A stretch of 64,000 nucleotides of DNA from Lederbergia citrea (GTDB taxonomy: Bacteria; Bacillota; Bacilli; Bacillales; Bacillaceae_C): the NCBI RefSeq assembly GCF_018343525.1, contig NZ_JAGYPH010000002.1, forward strand, positions 124,001 to 188,000, given 5' to 3'. The notes under the pieces are model-generated. The model ran no database searches. It had not been told where the DNA came from and saw only the letters and a list, made by a program, of their open reading frames with translations. Shown here one piece after another: positions 52,680-61,543 of this stretch. The position numbers were made by a program, and so were the translations under genes. How positions within the stretch are numbered: the first letter of the stretch is position 1; each line of letters starts with the position of its first letter.

Positions 52680-53000
52680 ATGCAGGAAGTAAAGGAAGAG
52701 CTAGTTGTAGAATGTTCGATCGAAAAGGCATTGAATATCATTGGTGGTAAGTGGTCATTTCTGATTTTAAAGCAACTTTTTGAAGGGACAAAGCGTTTCG
52801 GAGAAATCCAAAAGTCTATACCAAAAATTAGCCCCAAAGCGTTAACTGATACATTACGCCACTTAGAAGAAAATGAAGTGGTGAATCGCAAAGTTACTCC
52901 AACCGTTCCTGTAACAGTCGAATATTCCTTAACTGATAAGGGACAAGCGCTCCATAAGATTTTAAAAGAAATGAAGATTTGGGGATCTCAGTGGGCTTGA
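52680..53000 (+). CDS. HxlR-family regulator
   Basis: I choose the ATG at 52680, nine bases after AAAGGGGG; an earlier ATG at 52671 is too close to that site. The 106-residue winged-helix protein has the family pattern CSIEKALNIIGGKWSFLILK, FGEIQKSIPKISPKALTDTL and VEYSLTDKGQAL. Its single N-terminal cysteine (Cys12) is at the position used by HypR/YodB-type members to sense electrophiles or disulfide stress. It is divergent from the SDR-aldo/keto reductase pair, a typical detoxification arrangement. Confidence 0.87.
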   Translation: MQEVKEELVVECSIEKALNIIGGKWSFLILKQLFEGTKRFGEIQKSIPKISPKALTDTLRHLEENEVVNRKVTPTVPVTVEYSLTDKGQALHKILKEMKIWGSQWA

Positions 53001-53008
53001 AAACATAA

Positions 53009-53048
53009 GAAAAAGCGTAGTTATTTATCGCTACGCTTTTTTCTTTTT
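53009..53048. terminator. Bidirectional terminator between hxlR and the next aldo/keto reductase
   Basis: AAAAGCGTAG (53011-53020) pairs with CTACGCTTTT (53031-53040), with T-runs on both strands, between two convergent genes. Confidence 0.88.
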
Positions 53049-53053
53049 ATCTT

Positions 53054-53884
53054 TTAAAATAGAAACTCATCCGGATCCGGTCCAAATCGGTGGTCTTGAT
53101 TTAATTGATCGATCGCTTTCATATCTTCTTCAGACAATGTGAAGTCAAAAATGTCAGCATTTTCTTGAATACGTTCTTTGTGAACGGATTTTGGTATCGT
53201 AACAACCCCGTGTTGCACATCCCAACGCAGGACAATCTGAGCAGGAGTCTTTCCATATTTAGCAGCTAATTCCGTAAGGGTCGGCAGATTAAGATTTCCT
53301 TTCATAATTGGCGACCAAGCTTCCAATTGAATTCCTTCGTTCTTACAATACTGAAGAAGCTTTTGCTGGTTAAGTAAAGGATGAAATTCTACTTGATTTA
53401 CAGCAGGAATTATATCACTGTTTTGTTTAAGTGTTTCAAGATGATGGATCTTGAAGTTACTTACGCCAATGGAGCGAATAAACCCTTCCTTATGTAATTT
53501 TTCAAAGGCTTTCCAAGTTTCCTGGAACTTATCTTTCCCAGGCCAGTGAATTAAGTACAGGTCGATATATTCAAGATCAAGCTTCCTGCGACTATCCTCA
53601 AAAGCGCGAAGTGTAGATTCATAGCCTTGATCAGGGTTAGCAAGTTTTGTTGTAATGAAAAGTTCCTCTCTTGGAATACCGCTTTGCTTAATCGCAGTGC
53701 CCACCCCGGTCTCATTTCGATACCCAGCTGCAGTATCAATCGAACGATAACCCGCTTCTATAGCATGAAGGACAGAATTAATGACTTCTTCACCTTCCGC
53801 CACTTGAAAGACACCTAACCCGAGCCATGGCATACGTACACCATTGTTTAAAACCGTATAGTCAGTGAATTGTTGAATATTCAA
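53054..53884 (-). CDS. Aldo/keto reductase (YvgN/YtbE, glyoxal/methylglyoxal reductase type)
   Basis: The start is a TTG at 53884 preceded by GGAGGAATGAGG; the encoded MNIQQFTDYTVLNNGVRMPW fits the family N-terminus. The 276-residue barrel has GYRSIDTAAGYRNETGVG (Asp, Tyr), LFITTKLANPDQGYE (Lys), LYLIHWPGKDKF (His), SIGVSNFKIHHLE and IPKSVHKERIQEN (NADPH). It probably reduces methylglyoxal or other reactive carbonyls. It stands alone, convergent with hxlR. Confidence 0.88.
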   Translation of the reverse strand: MNIQQFTDYTVLNNGVRMPWLGLGVFQVAEGEEVINSVLHAIEAGYRSIDTAAGYRNETGVGTAIKQSGIPREELFITTKLANPDQGYESTLRAFEDSRRKLDLEYIDLYLIHWPGKDKFQETWKAFEKLHKEGFIRSIGVSNFKIHHLETLKQNSDIIPAVNQVEFHPLLNQQKLLQYCKNEGIQLEAWSPIMKGNLNLPTLTELAAKYGKTPAQIVLRWDVQHGVVTIPKSVHKERIQENADIFDFTLSEEDMKAIDQLNQDHRFGPDPDEFLF

Positions 53885-54128
53885 ACCTCATTCCTCCTCA
53901 CTATGTTTTCATTTTCATTGTATAAGATTACAGACAATTATGAAAGTGGTGAAATGTTTTTGTCTAGCTATACTTTATGTTACTTACTTAATTGGTTGTA
54001 CGATGCCAGTGTAGCAGTCTTAAATTGTTCAATATGTTCAGCGCGCTTATTTTTATTTCGGGCTTACTGTTAAACGCCGTGACGTTAGAATGTCTTGTAC
54101 AATAAAATAGTGGAAAAGGAGTAAAAAA

Positions 54129-54698
54129 ATGGATGATTTTCACAAAATTACGATAAAAAAAACAGGAAAAGGGACGAAAATAAAAAATCCGACCCACTAT
54201 GAATTGATCGGTAAAGGATTCCAGGGAGCTGTTTTTAGGCTTTCCGAAGACCGATGTATAAAGATGTATGCGAAAGAAAGACACTGTCTGAGGGAGAGCG
54301 AAGCACTAAAAATAGCACAGGTTTCCTCAATTGTTCCCAAGGTTTTTGAAGTTGGGGCGAACTACATTGTAATGGAATACATCAAAGGACAGCCTTTGAA
54401 GGATTATCTTGGAGCCTTAGGAAGCATCCCGGAATCAATCGTTAAACAATTAATATTTGTATTCAAGGAAATGAAAAAAGTCGGTTTTACCCGTGTTGAC
54501 GAAGCTATTCGCCATTTTATCGTAACTGATAATGGGGAGATTAAAGTTATAGACCATGTGAATTCATTGACAACACAAAAAGCTTGGCCTAATAAATTCT
54601 GTGGTCACCTCGCTAAATTAAATTTATTAGATGCCTTCCTGTATCAGGTGAAGAAAAGCGATCGGGAATTATTTTCGGAATGGGAAAAATGGCTGTAA
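54129..54698 (+). CDS. Protein-kinase-like protein (YrzF/RIO-like)
   Basis: The 189-residue protein has the N-lobe of a kinase: glycine loop IGKGFQGAVFRL, a lysine in RCIKMYAK, a glutamate in LRESEALK, and hinge YIVMEYIKGQPLKDYL. A shortened C-lobe carries TRVDEAIRHFIVTDNGEIKV and IDHVNS. It has no HRD triad; the IDHVNS aspartate may stand for the DFG motif. This matches small Bacillus Ser/Thr-kinase-like proteins such as YrzF. Activity is uncertain. An AAAAGGAG site precedes the ATG. Confidence 0.72.
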   Translation: MDDFHKITIKKTGKGTKIKNPTHYELIGKGFQGAVFRLSEDRCIKMYAKERHCLRESEALKIAQVSSIVPKVFEVGANYIVMEYIKGQPLKDYLGALGSIPESIVKQLIFVFKEMKKVGFTRVDEAIRHFIVTDNGEIKVIDHVNSLTTQKAWPNKFCGHLAKLNLLDAFLYQVKKSDRELFSEWEKWL

Positions 54699-54867
54699 TA
54701 GGAAGTATTTTAGTTTTCGGTATGTAATGTAACGGGGACAATAGTTAGTTTTTGTTGTGGCATAGCACCTCCTTAAATTGATACGTTTATCATACCAGCT
54801 GGGGCTGCTGTTTTATATGCGTTGTTTGAATACGGGCTTACTGTGTTTAGATAACTCCTCCATATTA

Positions 54868-54899
54868 AAGCACATCTATGTATAATGATGTGCTTTTTG
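54868..54899 (+). terminator. Hairpin terminator upstream of the convergent pgeF end
   Basis: AAAGCACATC (54868-54877) pairs with GATGTGCTTT (54887-54896), followed by TT; AAAG/CTTT ends make it usable from both directions. The stretch 54699-54867 shows no gene. Confidence 0.75.
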
Positions 54900-54939
54900 G
54901 GCCGCTATTAATATTAATTGTTACTTGATCTCCATTTAA

Positions 54940-55707
54940 TCAATCACCTTTTCTCATAATGAAACTTAGATGCCTTCCGCTTTGTTTATCCTCACGATAA
55001 GAGAAACCATCCTGATTTATATAAGTACAAGTTCGATCAATGGTAATTTGCTCCGACGGGATGCCTGCCAACTCACATTGCTTTTTCACGGTTAGTTGAT
55101 TGTCAATGTGATATTTGCGGGTTTGGTCATTGTAATACATAAAATCATCCGCATAGCCAAGGTCTTTGAATTTTACATACACATCTTCATCGACTTCAAA
55201 TTTCTCCTGGCTTAGCGCCGCACCAATTTGGACGTGGAAATCACTTGGGTTACAATGTTCCGCTTGCTTTAAATGCTTAAACATTTTCAAGGTAATTTCT
55301 TTCACTGTACCTTGCCATCCGGAATGGATCACGCCAACGAGACCATTCACTTTATTGTAAAAAATCACCGGGACACAATCGGCAGTGAAGCTGCATAATA
55401 ACAGATTTGGCTCATACGTATACAGGCCGTCTGTATCCGCAATGGCTGTATCTATTTGATCAGCGCCTCGTCCTTTGTCAGCAAGCGTGACCCGATGAAA
55501 ATTTGAGCTATGCGTTTGATTAGCACAACAAACGAAATTTTCTAGCCCACAATGTAAGGAAGCAGCTAATTTTTTTCGATTTTCGAGGACATGATTAGCA
55601 TTTTCACAGGAATGAAGGGCCATGTTGTTGCTTTCAAGTTCTGCATCATCTTTCATGGTCATCCCTGCTATGAATTTCTCATTGTTTAAAAACATCTTTG
55701 TTTTCAT
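54940..55707 (-). CDS. pgeF: Peptidoglycan editing factor PgeF (laccase-domain/polyphenol oxidase family)
   Basis: The 255-residue protein has the DUF152 fold with the metal-site residues: the histidine in VCCANQTHSSNFHRV, cysteine in CSFTADCVPVIFYN, and histidine in GVIHSGWQGTVKEI. IGAALSQEKFEVDEDV and RTCTYINQDGFSYRED follow. E. coli PgeF removes mis-incorporated serine from peptidoglycan precursors; others in the family act on purine nucleosides. The usual IGP-CIS-cysteine segment is IGAALS here, a deviation from most members. It is monocistronic. Window position next to DUF5634 gives no further clue. Confidence 0.85.
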   Translation of the reverse strand: MKTKMFLNNEKFIAGMTMKDDAELESNNMALHSCENANHVLENRKKLAASLHCGLENFVCCANQTHSSNFHRVTLADKGRGADQIDTAIADTDGLYTYEPNLLLCSFTADCVPVIFYNKVNGLVGVIHSGWQGTVKEITLKMFKHLKQAEHCNPSDFHVQIGAALSQEKFEVDEDVYVKFKDLGYADDFMYYNDQTRKYHIDNQLTVKKQCELAGIPSEQITIDRTCTYINQDGFSYREDKQSGRHLSFIMRKGD

Positions 55708-55830
55708 ATCATCACCTAGTTTTAATATATGTTAGTTTACTGCTGATGTATAGGGCGGTATTTTTGCAGCTTTTCCATGAGAACAGTGCCTTTTTATTTG
55801 TCATTTAACGCTTATGAGGATAGCTTTTCG

Positions 55831-56008
55831 ATAAATGGATCGCTTTCAATTGCCGGTAGCTGATGTAAATGGAGCATGTTTCGATTTCCCGTAGCAGCGG
55901 ATAATTGTTGTTCAGGGTAAATGGAGTGTGTCTCGATTTCCCGTAGCAGTGTAAAATTGTAGTTCAAGGTAAATGGAGCATAGGTTCAATTACCAGTAAA
56001 GATGAAAA
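55831..56008. repeat. Dispersed repeat, locus 3 (tandem units, 52-bp period)
   Basis: Units start at 55867, 55919 and 55971, each with AAATGGAG, flanked by a truncated unit at 55831-55866. The two full units share CGATTTCCCGTAGCAG. In reverse complement the units align with the repeats at 861-925 and 23043-23172 (GTTCAGGGTAAATGGAG against GTCAGGGTCAATCGAG). The remaining gap between pgeF and DUF5634 holds no gene. Confidence 0.7.
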
Positions 56009-56067
56009 AGTGTTGTTCTCTTATTTTTAGTTCTTAATGAGTACAGAAGATCCGAATAAATATCATA

Positions 56068-56098
56068 AAGGGCTGTCGCAGACAGCCCTTTACTTTTT
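56068..56098. terminator. Terminator region downstream of the DUF5634 gene
   Basis: AAGGGCTGTC (56068-56077) and GACAGCCCTT (56081-56090) form a perfect 10-bp stem with loop GCA. It lies just beyond the stop of the minus-strand DUF5634 gene. A T-run exists only in plus orientation (TTTTTT at 56094-56099), so its effective direction is unclear. Confidence 0.6.
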
Positions 56099-56106
56099 TC
56101 AAGCAT

Positions 56107-56409
56107 CTAAAGTGTACGAAAGATACTTTCTACATCATTATATCCTCTACGATCTTCATCCCGTGGATCATCGGATTCTACTGTCCACTCTGTTTCAACA
56201 GGGGCTAAAGCTCCGGAGTTGTTTTTTATATACGGAATATGAACATGATACGTTTTGCCGTCTTTTTCTGCCGTATAACCTAAATAGTACCGATTATCTT
56301 TGCCTTCTTCCTCAAAAATACCGATCCCATCTAAATCGAATTTTTCTATATAAGGTTGAAATGACTGTTGCAATTCATTGATAATTTGCTCTCGTGATAA
56401 AAATTCCAT
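56107..56409 (-). CDS. DUF5634 family small protein
   Basis: The ATG at 56409 follows AGGAAGGGAG. The 100-residue acidic cytosolic protein (MEFLSREQIINELQQSFQPY, FDLDGIGIFEEEGKDNRYYL, TYHVHIPYIKN, ALAPVETEWTVESDDP) matches what I recall as DUF5634, a small Bacillaceae family of unknown function. It stands alone. Confidence 0.75.
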   Translation of the reverse strand: MEFLSREQIINELQQSFQPYIEKFDLDGIGIFEEEGKDNRYYLGYTAEKDGKTYHVHIPYIKNNSGALAPVETEWTVESDDPRDEDRRGYNDVESIFRTL

Positions 56410-56517
56410 CAACTTCACTCCCTTCCTAATAAAACCTAATCTTAATATGTCTTTCTTTAGTTTTATTAAACGTTCTACTTTACCTAAAGAAAGCGGAGGG
56501 AGTTGGTAAAAGTCATT

Positions 56518-57405
56518 TTATAAAAGCTGCACATCTAAAAGAGCAGCAATTTTTTCGCGGTAGATGTCAAATTCCTTAATTTCTTTTAAATTGGCAAGCA
56601 TTCCTTGAAAGGCATATTTCTCTAAATTTGGTTTCTTGAGTTCACCCTTTAGAAAATCAATGACCCCAGCTAGTCCATCTCTTTGGTCTTCATCTATTTT
56701 CATATTCTCAAGCTGTTCTTGCATATCAGCTAATAATAATGAGGCTTTTTCAATCCTATCAATATTCCCAAATGAGCATTGTGGGAAGGAACTTAGCAAA
56801 TTACTTTTCTTAATGATTGGTTCTTCGCCATTTTGAAACGCGTTTACAATATCATCAATTCTGTTCATGAGAAAATTCGGGAGGAGATCCACATCCATTT
56901 GCAAATCATGAAAAAGCATGGCGGCCAAATAGCTTTGCTTCATCCCTTCTATTAACAAAATGATATCGCCAATGAAAGTGGTTATATTCTCTCCGTATAT
57001 ATCCTTCAAGTTTCTTTCATACCAAGTCAATGTTTCAAATTGGGCTTTTTCCATAAATTCACGAAGCTCTTTATTAATTGAAAAACTTTGTTCCCGTAAA
57101 TACATAATGAAAAACTCTTTATGTTTAGTAAGTTCCTCGAATGGCACACCCAGCTGTTTTTTCATTTTTTCACGGGGATTCAAATTCTCTTTATCTATTT
57201 CTATTGTCCTTGTGCTCATTTGTTCAAAATAATATTGAAAAATTGCGATATGTAATTCCTCTTTGGAGGAAAAATAATTATAAAATGCCCCTTTAGACAT
57301 CGCGCAATCGGTCACAATATCTTGAACGGATGTATTATAAAAACCATTTTCCGCAAACAACTTAATGGCAGACTCAATGATCTCTTTTCGTTTTTTTTCC
57401 TTCAT
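56518..57405 (-). CDS. TetR/AcrR-family regulator of the RND pump (YerO-like)
   Basis: The ATG at 57405 follows AGGTGAGG; a GTG nine bases earlier is in frame. The 295-residue protein has an N-terminal TetR helix-turn-helix (IIESAIKLFAENGFYNTSVQ, DIVTDCAMSKGAFYNYFSSK). Its unusually long ligand-binding part is some 240 residues, as in B. subtilis YerO. It is divergent from a SwrC-type pump gene, the same arrangement as yerO-yerP. Two matching 14-bp palindromes in the shared promoter region are its probable operators, so it should repress both genes until a ligand binds. Confidence 0.87.
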   Translation of the reverse strand: MKEKKRKEIIESAIKLFAENGFYNTSVQDIVTDCAMSKGAFYNYFSSKEELHIAIFQYYFEQMSTRTIEIDKENLNPREKMKKQLGVPFEELTKHKEFFIMYLREQSFSINKELREFMEKAQFETLTWYERNLKDIYGENITTFIGDIILLIEGMKQSYLAAMLFHDLQMDVDLLPNFLMNRIDDIVNAFQNGEEPIIKKSNLLSSFPQCSFGNIDRIEKASLLLADMQEQLENMKIDEDQRDGLAGVIDFLKGELKKPNLEKYAFQGMLANLKEIKEFDIYREKIAALLDVQLL

Positions 57406-57439
57406 AAGCCTCACCTGATTTCATATTATTGTTTTATTA

Positions 57440-57453
57440 TGACCACGCGGTCA
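57440..57453. promoter_or_regulatory. TetR-type operator 1 in the yerO-swrC intergenic region
   Basis: TGACCACGCGGTCA, with perfect TGACC/GGTCA arms, lies 35 bases upstream of the TetR gene start, where it would control that gene. Confidence 0.65.
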
Positions 57454-57565
57454 CTATCTGTCTGATTCGGTTCATATATATAAGGACCTTAGCTAACCTG
57501 GACTTTAACCATTCGTGCAACTTATGGCAAAGCTGTGACTATGGCTTAATAATAGCAAATAATCC

Positions 57566-57594
57566 TTGCAATTGACTGACTGGTCATCTATAGT
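57566..57594 (+). promoter_or_regulatory. swrC promoter with TetR-type operator 2 in the spacer
   Basis: TTGCAA (57566-57571), 17 bases, TATAGT (57589-57594). The spacer contains TGACTGACTGGTCA (57573-57586), which shares the TGAC-6-GTCA layout and the terminal GGTCA with operator 1. A half-site ACTGGTCA follows at about 57612. Confidence 0.7.
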
Positions 57595-57646
57595 ATAAAA
57601 CATCAGAACCCACTGGTCAAATGATCATGAACAAGGAGTGTACGAC

Positions 57647-60600
57647 TTGAAAAAAGTTATTGATTTTTCCCTAAACAACAAATTTGCCATATGGATCCTC
57701 ACGCTTATGGTTGTTGTTGCGGGCCTATATTCAGGCTTTAACATGAAACAGGAAATGATTCCTAATATTACATTGCCAAACGTATCTATTATTACAACAT
57801 ATCCAGGAGCTGCACCGGATGAAGTAGCGGAAAATGTAACCGTACCAATCGAGCAGCGGGTCCAAAATTTAAATGGCGTAGAAATTGTGAGCTCATCATC
57901 ATTAGCAAATGCTTCCTCCGTACAAATCCAATTTACTTATAAAACAGATATGGATGAAGCTACTAATGAGGTAAAAGATGCACTATCTAACCTTTCCTTA
58001 CCAGAGGGTGCCCATGAACCGCAAGTATCGCGTTTAAGTTTAAGTGCAATGCCGGTCATGGCTTTAAGCGTTAGCGGTAAAAAACAAAGCTTGGACGAGC
58101 TGACGAAAACTGTAGAAGCTGATATGCTGCCTGTTTTAGAAGGGGTAGAAGGCGTTTCCGATGTACAAATTTCGGGCCAACAACTGAAAAAAGTAACAAT
58201 CGATTTTGATGAAAAGAAATTGAACAAATATGGCTTGAAACAGGAAACGATTCAACAACTCATTCAAGCTTCAGACCTTACTTTCCCATTAGGTTTAACA
58301 AATTTTGATGACAAAGTAAAAAACCTCGTCATTGATGGCAATATTGCAACGCTTGATGATTTGAAAAAGTTGGAAATTCCTGCAATCCCAGCACAAGGCG
58401 CTATGCAAGGGCAAGATCTTGGTCAAACTGGTCAAATGGCACAACAGGGGGCTATGCAAGGCCAAGATCCTAGTCAAGCAGGCCAAATGGCACAACAAGG
58501 GGCAATGCAAGGACAAGGCCCAGGTCAAATGGGTCCAGGAGGTCAAGCCAACTTACAGGCGCAAGTTCCATCAGAAATGCCGACAGTACAATTAGGCGAG
58601 TTAGCCAAAATTAAAGTTGTCAGTGAGGCCGAATCTATTTCAAGAACAAATGGAGAAGACTCCATTGGTATTCAAATCACTAAGGCAGCTGATGCAAATA
58701 CAGTTGAAGTTGTTAACGGTGTGAAGGATACGATCAAAAAGTTTGAAGATGAATTCGGGTTGACGGTTATCCCAACTTTTGACCAAGGAGAACCAATTGA
58801 GACGGCTATTAGTACAATGCTTGATAAAGCACTGTTTGGGATTCTTTTTGCAGTAATCATCATCTTACTGTTCTTAAGAAGTATAAAAACGACGCTAATT
58901 TCCATTGTTTCAATCCCGATGTCCTTACTAATGGCCATGTTCCTGTTGCACCATATGGATATTACGTTGAATCTATTAACATTAGGGGCGCTTACTGTTG
59001 CCATTGGGCGGGTAATCGATGACTCGATTGTAGTAATGGAAAATATATATAGGCGCATGGCTTTGCCAGATGAAAAATTACGCGGAAAAGATTTAATCCG
59101 TGAGGCAACACGTCAAATGTTCATTCCGATCTTCTCATCTACGGTCGTAACGATTGCCGTGTTCTTACCAATTGGCTTAGTTGGTGGAATGGTTGGAGAA
59201 ATGTTCTTACCGTTTGCCTTAGCTGTAGCCTTTGCACTTGCCGCTTCCTTAGTTGTGGCAGTGACGATTGTTCCGATGCTTGCTCATTCATTGTTTAAGA
59301 AGAAGCTGGACAGCAACACTGGAAAAGGACACCGTAAACGTACGGAAAAACCTAGTAAACTATCGAATTTTTATAAAGGCATTCTGGAATGGGCATTAAA
59401 TCATAAACTGATTACCTTTGGAGGATCAGTAGTCATCCTTGTCTTAAGTTTCTTCTTATTACCGCTGATCGGTGTCAGCTTCATGGATGATGAAGAGCAA
59501 AAAATGATTATGGCTACTTATAGCCCTGCACCAGGACAAACAAGAGCAGATGCGGAAGCAGTTGCCCTTGATGCAGAGAAAATGATTAGTAACCGTGAAG
59601 GTGTAACTACCTATCAGTATTCTTTAGGCGGCGACAGCCCAATGGCCATGATGGGGATGGGCGGAGGCAACTCTGCGCTATTCTTTATAGAATATGATAA
59701 GGATTTTAAAAACTTTAGTGAAGAAACGACAAAAGTGATCGACGCATTAAACGAAAATACTAAATTAGGCGAATGGAAAAGCATGGACTTCGGCGGTATG
59801 GGTGGAAGCGGCCTTCAATTATATGTCTATGGCGATAATAAGGAAGACATCCAACAAGCGGTTGACCAAATTTTACCGATCCTGGAAAAAAATAAAGAAT
59901 TAGAAAAAGTCGATTCAAGCCTTAAGGAAGCTTATGATCAATATACGCTTTTAGCCAATCAGGAAAAATTAAGCAACTACGGATTGACTGCCGCTCAAAT
60001 TGGTATGAATTTGAGCCAAACGGGTCAAGCCCCGATTCTTACAACGGTTAAACATGAAGGAAAAGATGTGAATGTTTATATCGAAGTGGAAGAAAAGGAA
60101 TATAAAAGTATTAAAGATATAACAAATATGAAAATATCAACACCATTAGGCACCACTGTTAAAGTGGGCGATGTGATGGATGTTAAAGAAGGAAAAACTC
60201 CAAACACAATTGAACGAAGACAAGGAAAAATGTACGCATCCCTTTCTGCGGACGTGAAGAGCAAGGACGTAGCGGCGGTATCAGCTGCAATAGAAAATAA
60301 AATAAGCGAACAAGATTTACCGAGCGGAGTGAAGGTTGAATTTGGCGGTGTAACTGAACAAATCAATGAATCTTTTACTCAATTAGGTCTTGCCATGCTG
60401 GCGGCAGTAGCGATTGTCTATTTCGTTCTTGTCGTGACATTTGGCGGAGCACTGGCACCACTAGCCATTTTGTTCTCTCTGCCATTTACAATTATCGGTA
60501 GCTTAGTTGCACTTTGGATAGCTAATGAACCGTTAAGTGTATCAGCGATGATTGGTGCACTGATGTTAATTGGTATTGTCGTAACAAATGCAATTGTGTT

Positions 60601-60913
60601 GATTGACCGTGTGATTCATAATGAGAAGGATGGACTGACTACAAGAGAAGCGCTGCTGGAAGCCGGATCTACTCGTCTCCGACCGATCTTAATGACTGCT
60701 CTTGCTACAATTGGAGCTCTAATCCCACTCGCAATGGGGATAGAAGGCGGAGGGCTAATTTCAAAAGCATTAGGTGTGACAGTAATAGGTGGTCTAATAA
60801 GTTCCACACTGTTGACTCTTGTTATCGTCCCGATCGTTTACGAAACATTTACTAAATCTCGTAAAAGAAAAGTGAAGCACCGTAAAGGAAGAAATCCTGC
60901 TAGTAGTTATTAG
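57647..60913 (+). CDS. swrC: RND-family efflux pump SwrC (YerP)
   Basis: The TTG at 57647 is eight bases from AAGGAG; a GTG at 57638 is too close. The 1088-residue pump has twelve membrane helices and two large outside loops, opening VIDFSLNNKFAIWILTLMVV and NMKQEMIPNITLPNVSIITT. Helix 4 has VAIGRVIDDSIVVMENIYRR with proton-relay aspartates, and the C-terminus has GIVVTNAIVLIDRVI and GSTRLRPILMTALATIGALI. It closely follows B. subtilis SwrC, which exports surfactin and other amphiphiles. A glutamine/glycine/methionine-rich tandem repeat lies at about residues 251-300. Confidence 0.9.
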   Translation: MKKVIDFSLNNKFAIWILTLMVVVAGLYSGFNMKQEMIPNITLPNVSIITTYPGAAPDEVAENVTVPIEQRVQNLNGVEIVSSSSLANASSVQIQFTYKTDMDEATNEVKDALSNLSLPEGAHEPQVSRLSLSAMPVMALSVSGKKQSLDELTKTVEADMLPVLEGVEGVSDVQISGQQLKKVTIDFDEKKLNKYGLKQETIQQLIQASDLTFPLGLTNFDDKVKNLVIDGNIATLDDLKKLEIPAIPAQGAMQGQDLGQTGQMAQQGAMQGQDPSQAGQMAQQGAMQGQGPGQMGPGGQANLQAQVPSEMPTVQLGELAKIKVVSEAESISRTNGEDSIGIQITKAADANTVEVVNGVKDTIKKFEDEFGLTVIPTFDQGEPIETAISTMLDKALFGILFAVIIILLFLRSIKTTLISIVSIPMSLLMAMFLLHHMDITLNLLTLGALTVAIGRVIDDSIVVMENIYRRMALPDEKLRGKDLIREATRQMFIPIFSSTVVTIAVFLPIGLVGGMVGEMFLPFALAVAFALAASLVVAVTIVPMLAHSLFKKKLDSNTGKGHRKRTEKPSKLSNFYKGILEWALNHKLITFGGSVVILVLSFFLLPLIGVSFMDDEEQKMIMATYSPAPGQTRADAEAVALDAEKMISNREGVTTYQYSLGGDSPMAMMGMGGGNSALFFIEYDKDFKNFSEETTKVIDALNENTKLGEWKSMDFGGMGGSGLQLYVYGDNKEDIQQAVDQILPILEKNKELEKVDSSLKEAYDQYTLLANQEKLSNYGLTAAQIGMNLSQTGQAPILTTVKHEGKDVNVYIEVEEKEYKSIKDITNMKISTPLGTTVKVGDVMDVKEGKTPNTIERRQGKMYASLSADVKSKDVAAVSAAIENKISEQDLPSGVKVEFGGVTEQINESFTQLGLAMLAAVAIVYFVLVVTFGGALAPLAILFSLPFTIIGSLVALWIANEPLSVSAMIGALMLIGIVVTNAIVLIDRVIHNEKDGLTTREALLEAGSTRLRPILMTALATIGALIPLAMGIEGGGLISKALGVTVIGGLISSTLLTLVIVPIVYETFTKSRKRKVKHRKGRNPASSY
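58397..58546 (+). repeat. 51-bp tandem repeat inside swrC
   Basis: Units start at 58397, 58448 and 58499 and encode GAMQGQDLGQTGQMAQQ, GAMQGQDPSQAGQMAQQ and a shorter GAMQGQGPGQMGPGG, a 17-residue period in the first extracellular loop. B. subtilis SwrC has an Ala/Ser/Gln-rich stretch at the same place, as I recall. Confidence 0.85.
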
Positions 60914-60923
60914 GAAAAAGACT

Positions 60924-60955
60924 ATGCCACAGTCGTTTAGACTGTGGTATTTTTA
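60924..60955 (+). terminator. Terminator of swrC
   Basis: ATGCCACAGTC (60924-60934) pairs with GACTGTGGTAT (60940-60950), followed by TTTTT. Confidence 0.85.
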
Positions 60956-61057
60956 TTATGTAAGAGGGTTATAATGCCCCTGAAGGTAAAAAGAAGGTAA
61001 TTAGTAAAGTGTAGAGAATTAGAAGGTAAGGCAATTTGCGGAAAGGAAGAGAAGAAG

Positions 61058-61438
61058 ATGATTAATAAAGTCGGTCAAATTATGTTATATGTAAATAACC
61101 AAGATGAGGTATTGCAATTTTGGACAGAAAAAGTAGGGTTTACTTTAGTTTCAGAAGAAGATAATGGCCAAGGATTTAAGTGGTTTGAAATTGCACCAAC
61201 AAAGGATGCTGAAACGAGTATCATTCTCCACAATAAAGAATTAATTGCTAAAATGCAGCCAGAGTTAAATCTTGGAACACCTTCGTTAATGTTCTTCTCC
61301 GAAAATATTGATCAATTATATAAAGACTTGTCGGAAAAAAACGTCAAAGTCGGAGAAATAGTGAACATGCCTTCTGGCAGAGTATTTAACTTTGCTGATA
61401 ATGAAGAGAATTACTTTGCAGTTATGGAAAAGAAGTGA
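61058..61438 (+). CDS. VOC-family (glyoxalase-like) protein
   Basis: The 126-residue protein has the two-module VOC fold: VGQIMLYVNNQDEVLQFWTE, KVGFTLVSEEDNGQGFKWFE, SIILHNKELIAKMQPE and a C-terminal FNFADNEENYFAVMEK. It may be a lyase, isomerase or binding protein; no substrate can be named. It is distinct in sequence from the VOC protein at 11922. A GGAAAGGAAG site precedes the ATG, and a terminator follows at 61449-61478. Confidence 0.82.
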   Translation: MINKVGQIMLYVNNQDEVLQFWTEKVGFTLVSEEDNGQGFKWFEIAPTKDAETSIILHNKELIAKMQPELNLGTPSLMFFSENIDQLYKDLSEKNVKVGEIVNMPSGRVFNFADNEENYFAVMEKK

Positions 61439-61448
61439 GGCTAAAAGA

Positions 61449-61478
61449 AAAATCCTGATTAATTGATTCAGGATTTTG
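61449..61478 (+). terminator. Terminator of the second VOC gene
   Basis: AAAATCCTGA (61449-61458) pairs with TCAGGATTTT (61468-61477). Confidence 0.78.
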
Positions 61479-61543
61479 GTCAAACTTTATTGTGATATAC
61501 CAATTTATGTATAGATACACTTAATTAAAGACGATCTATCTGC

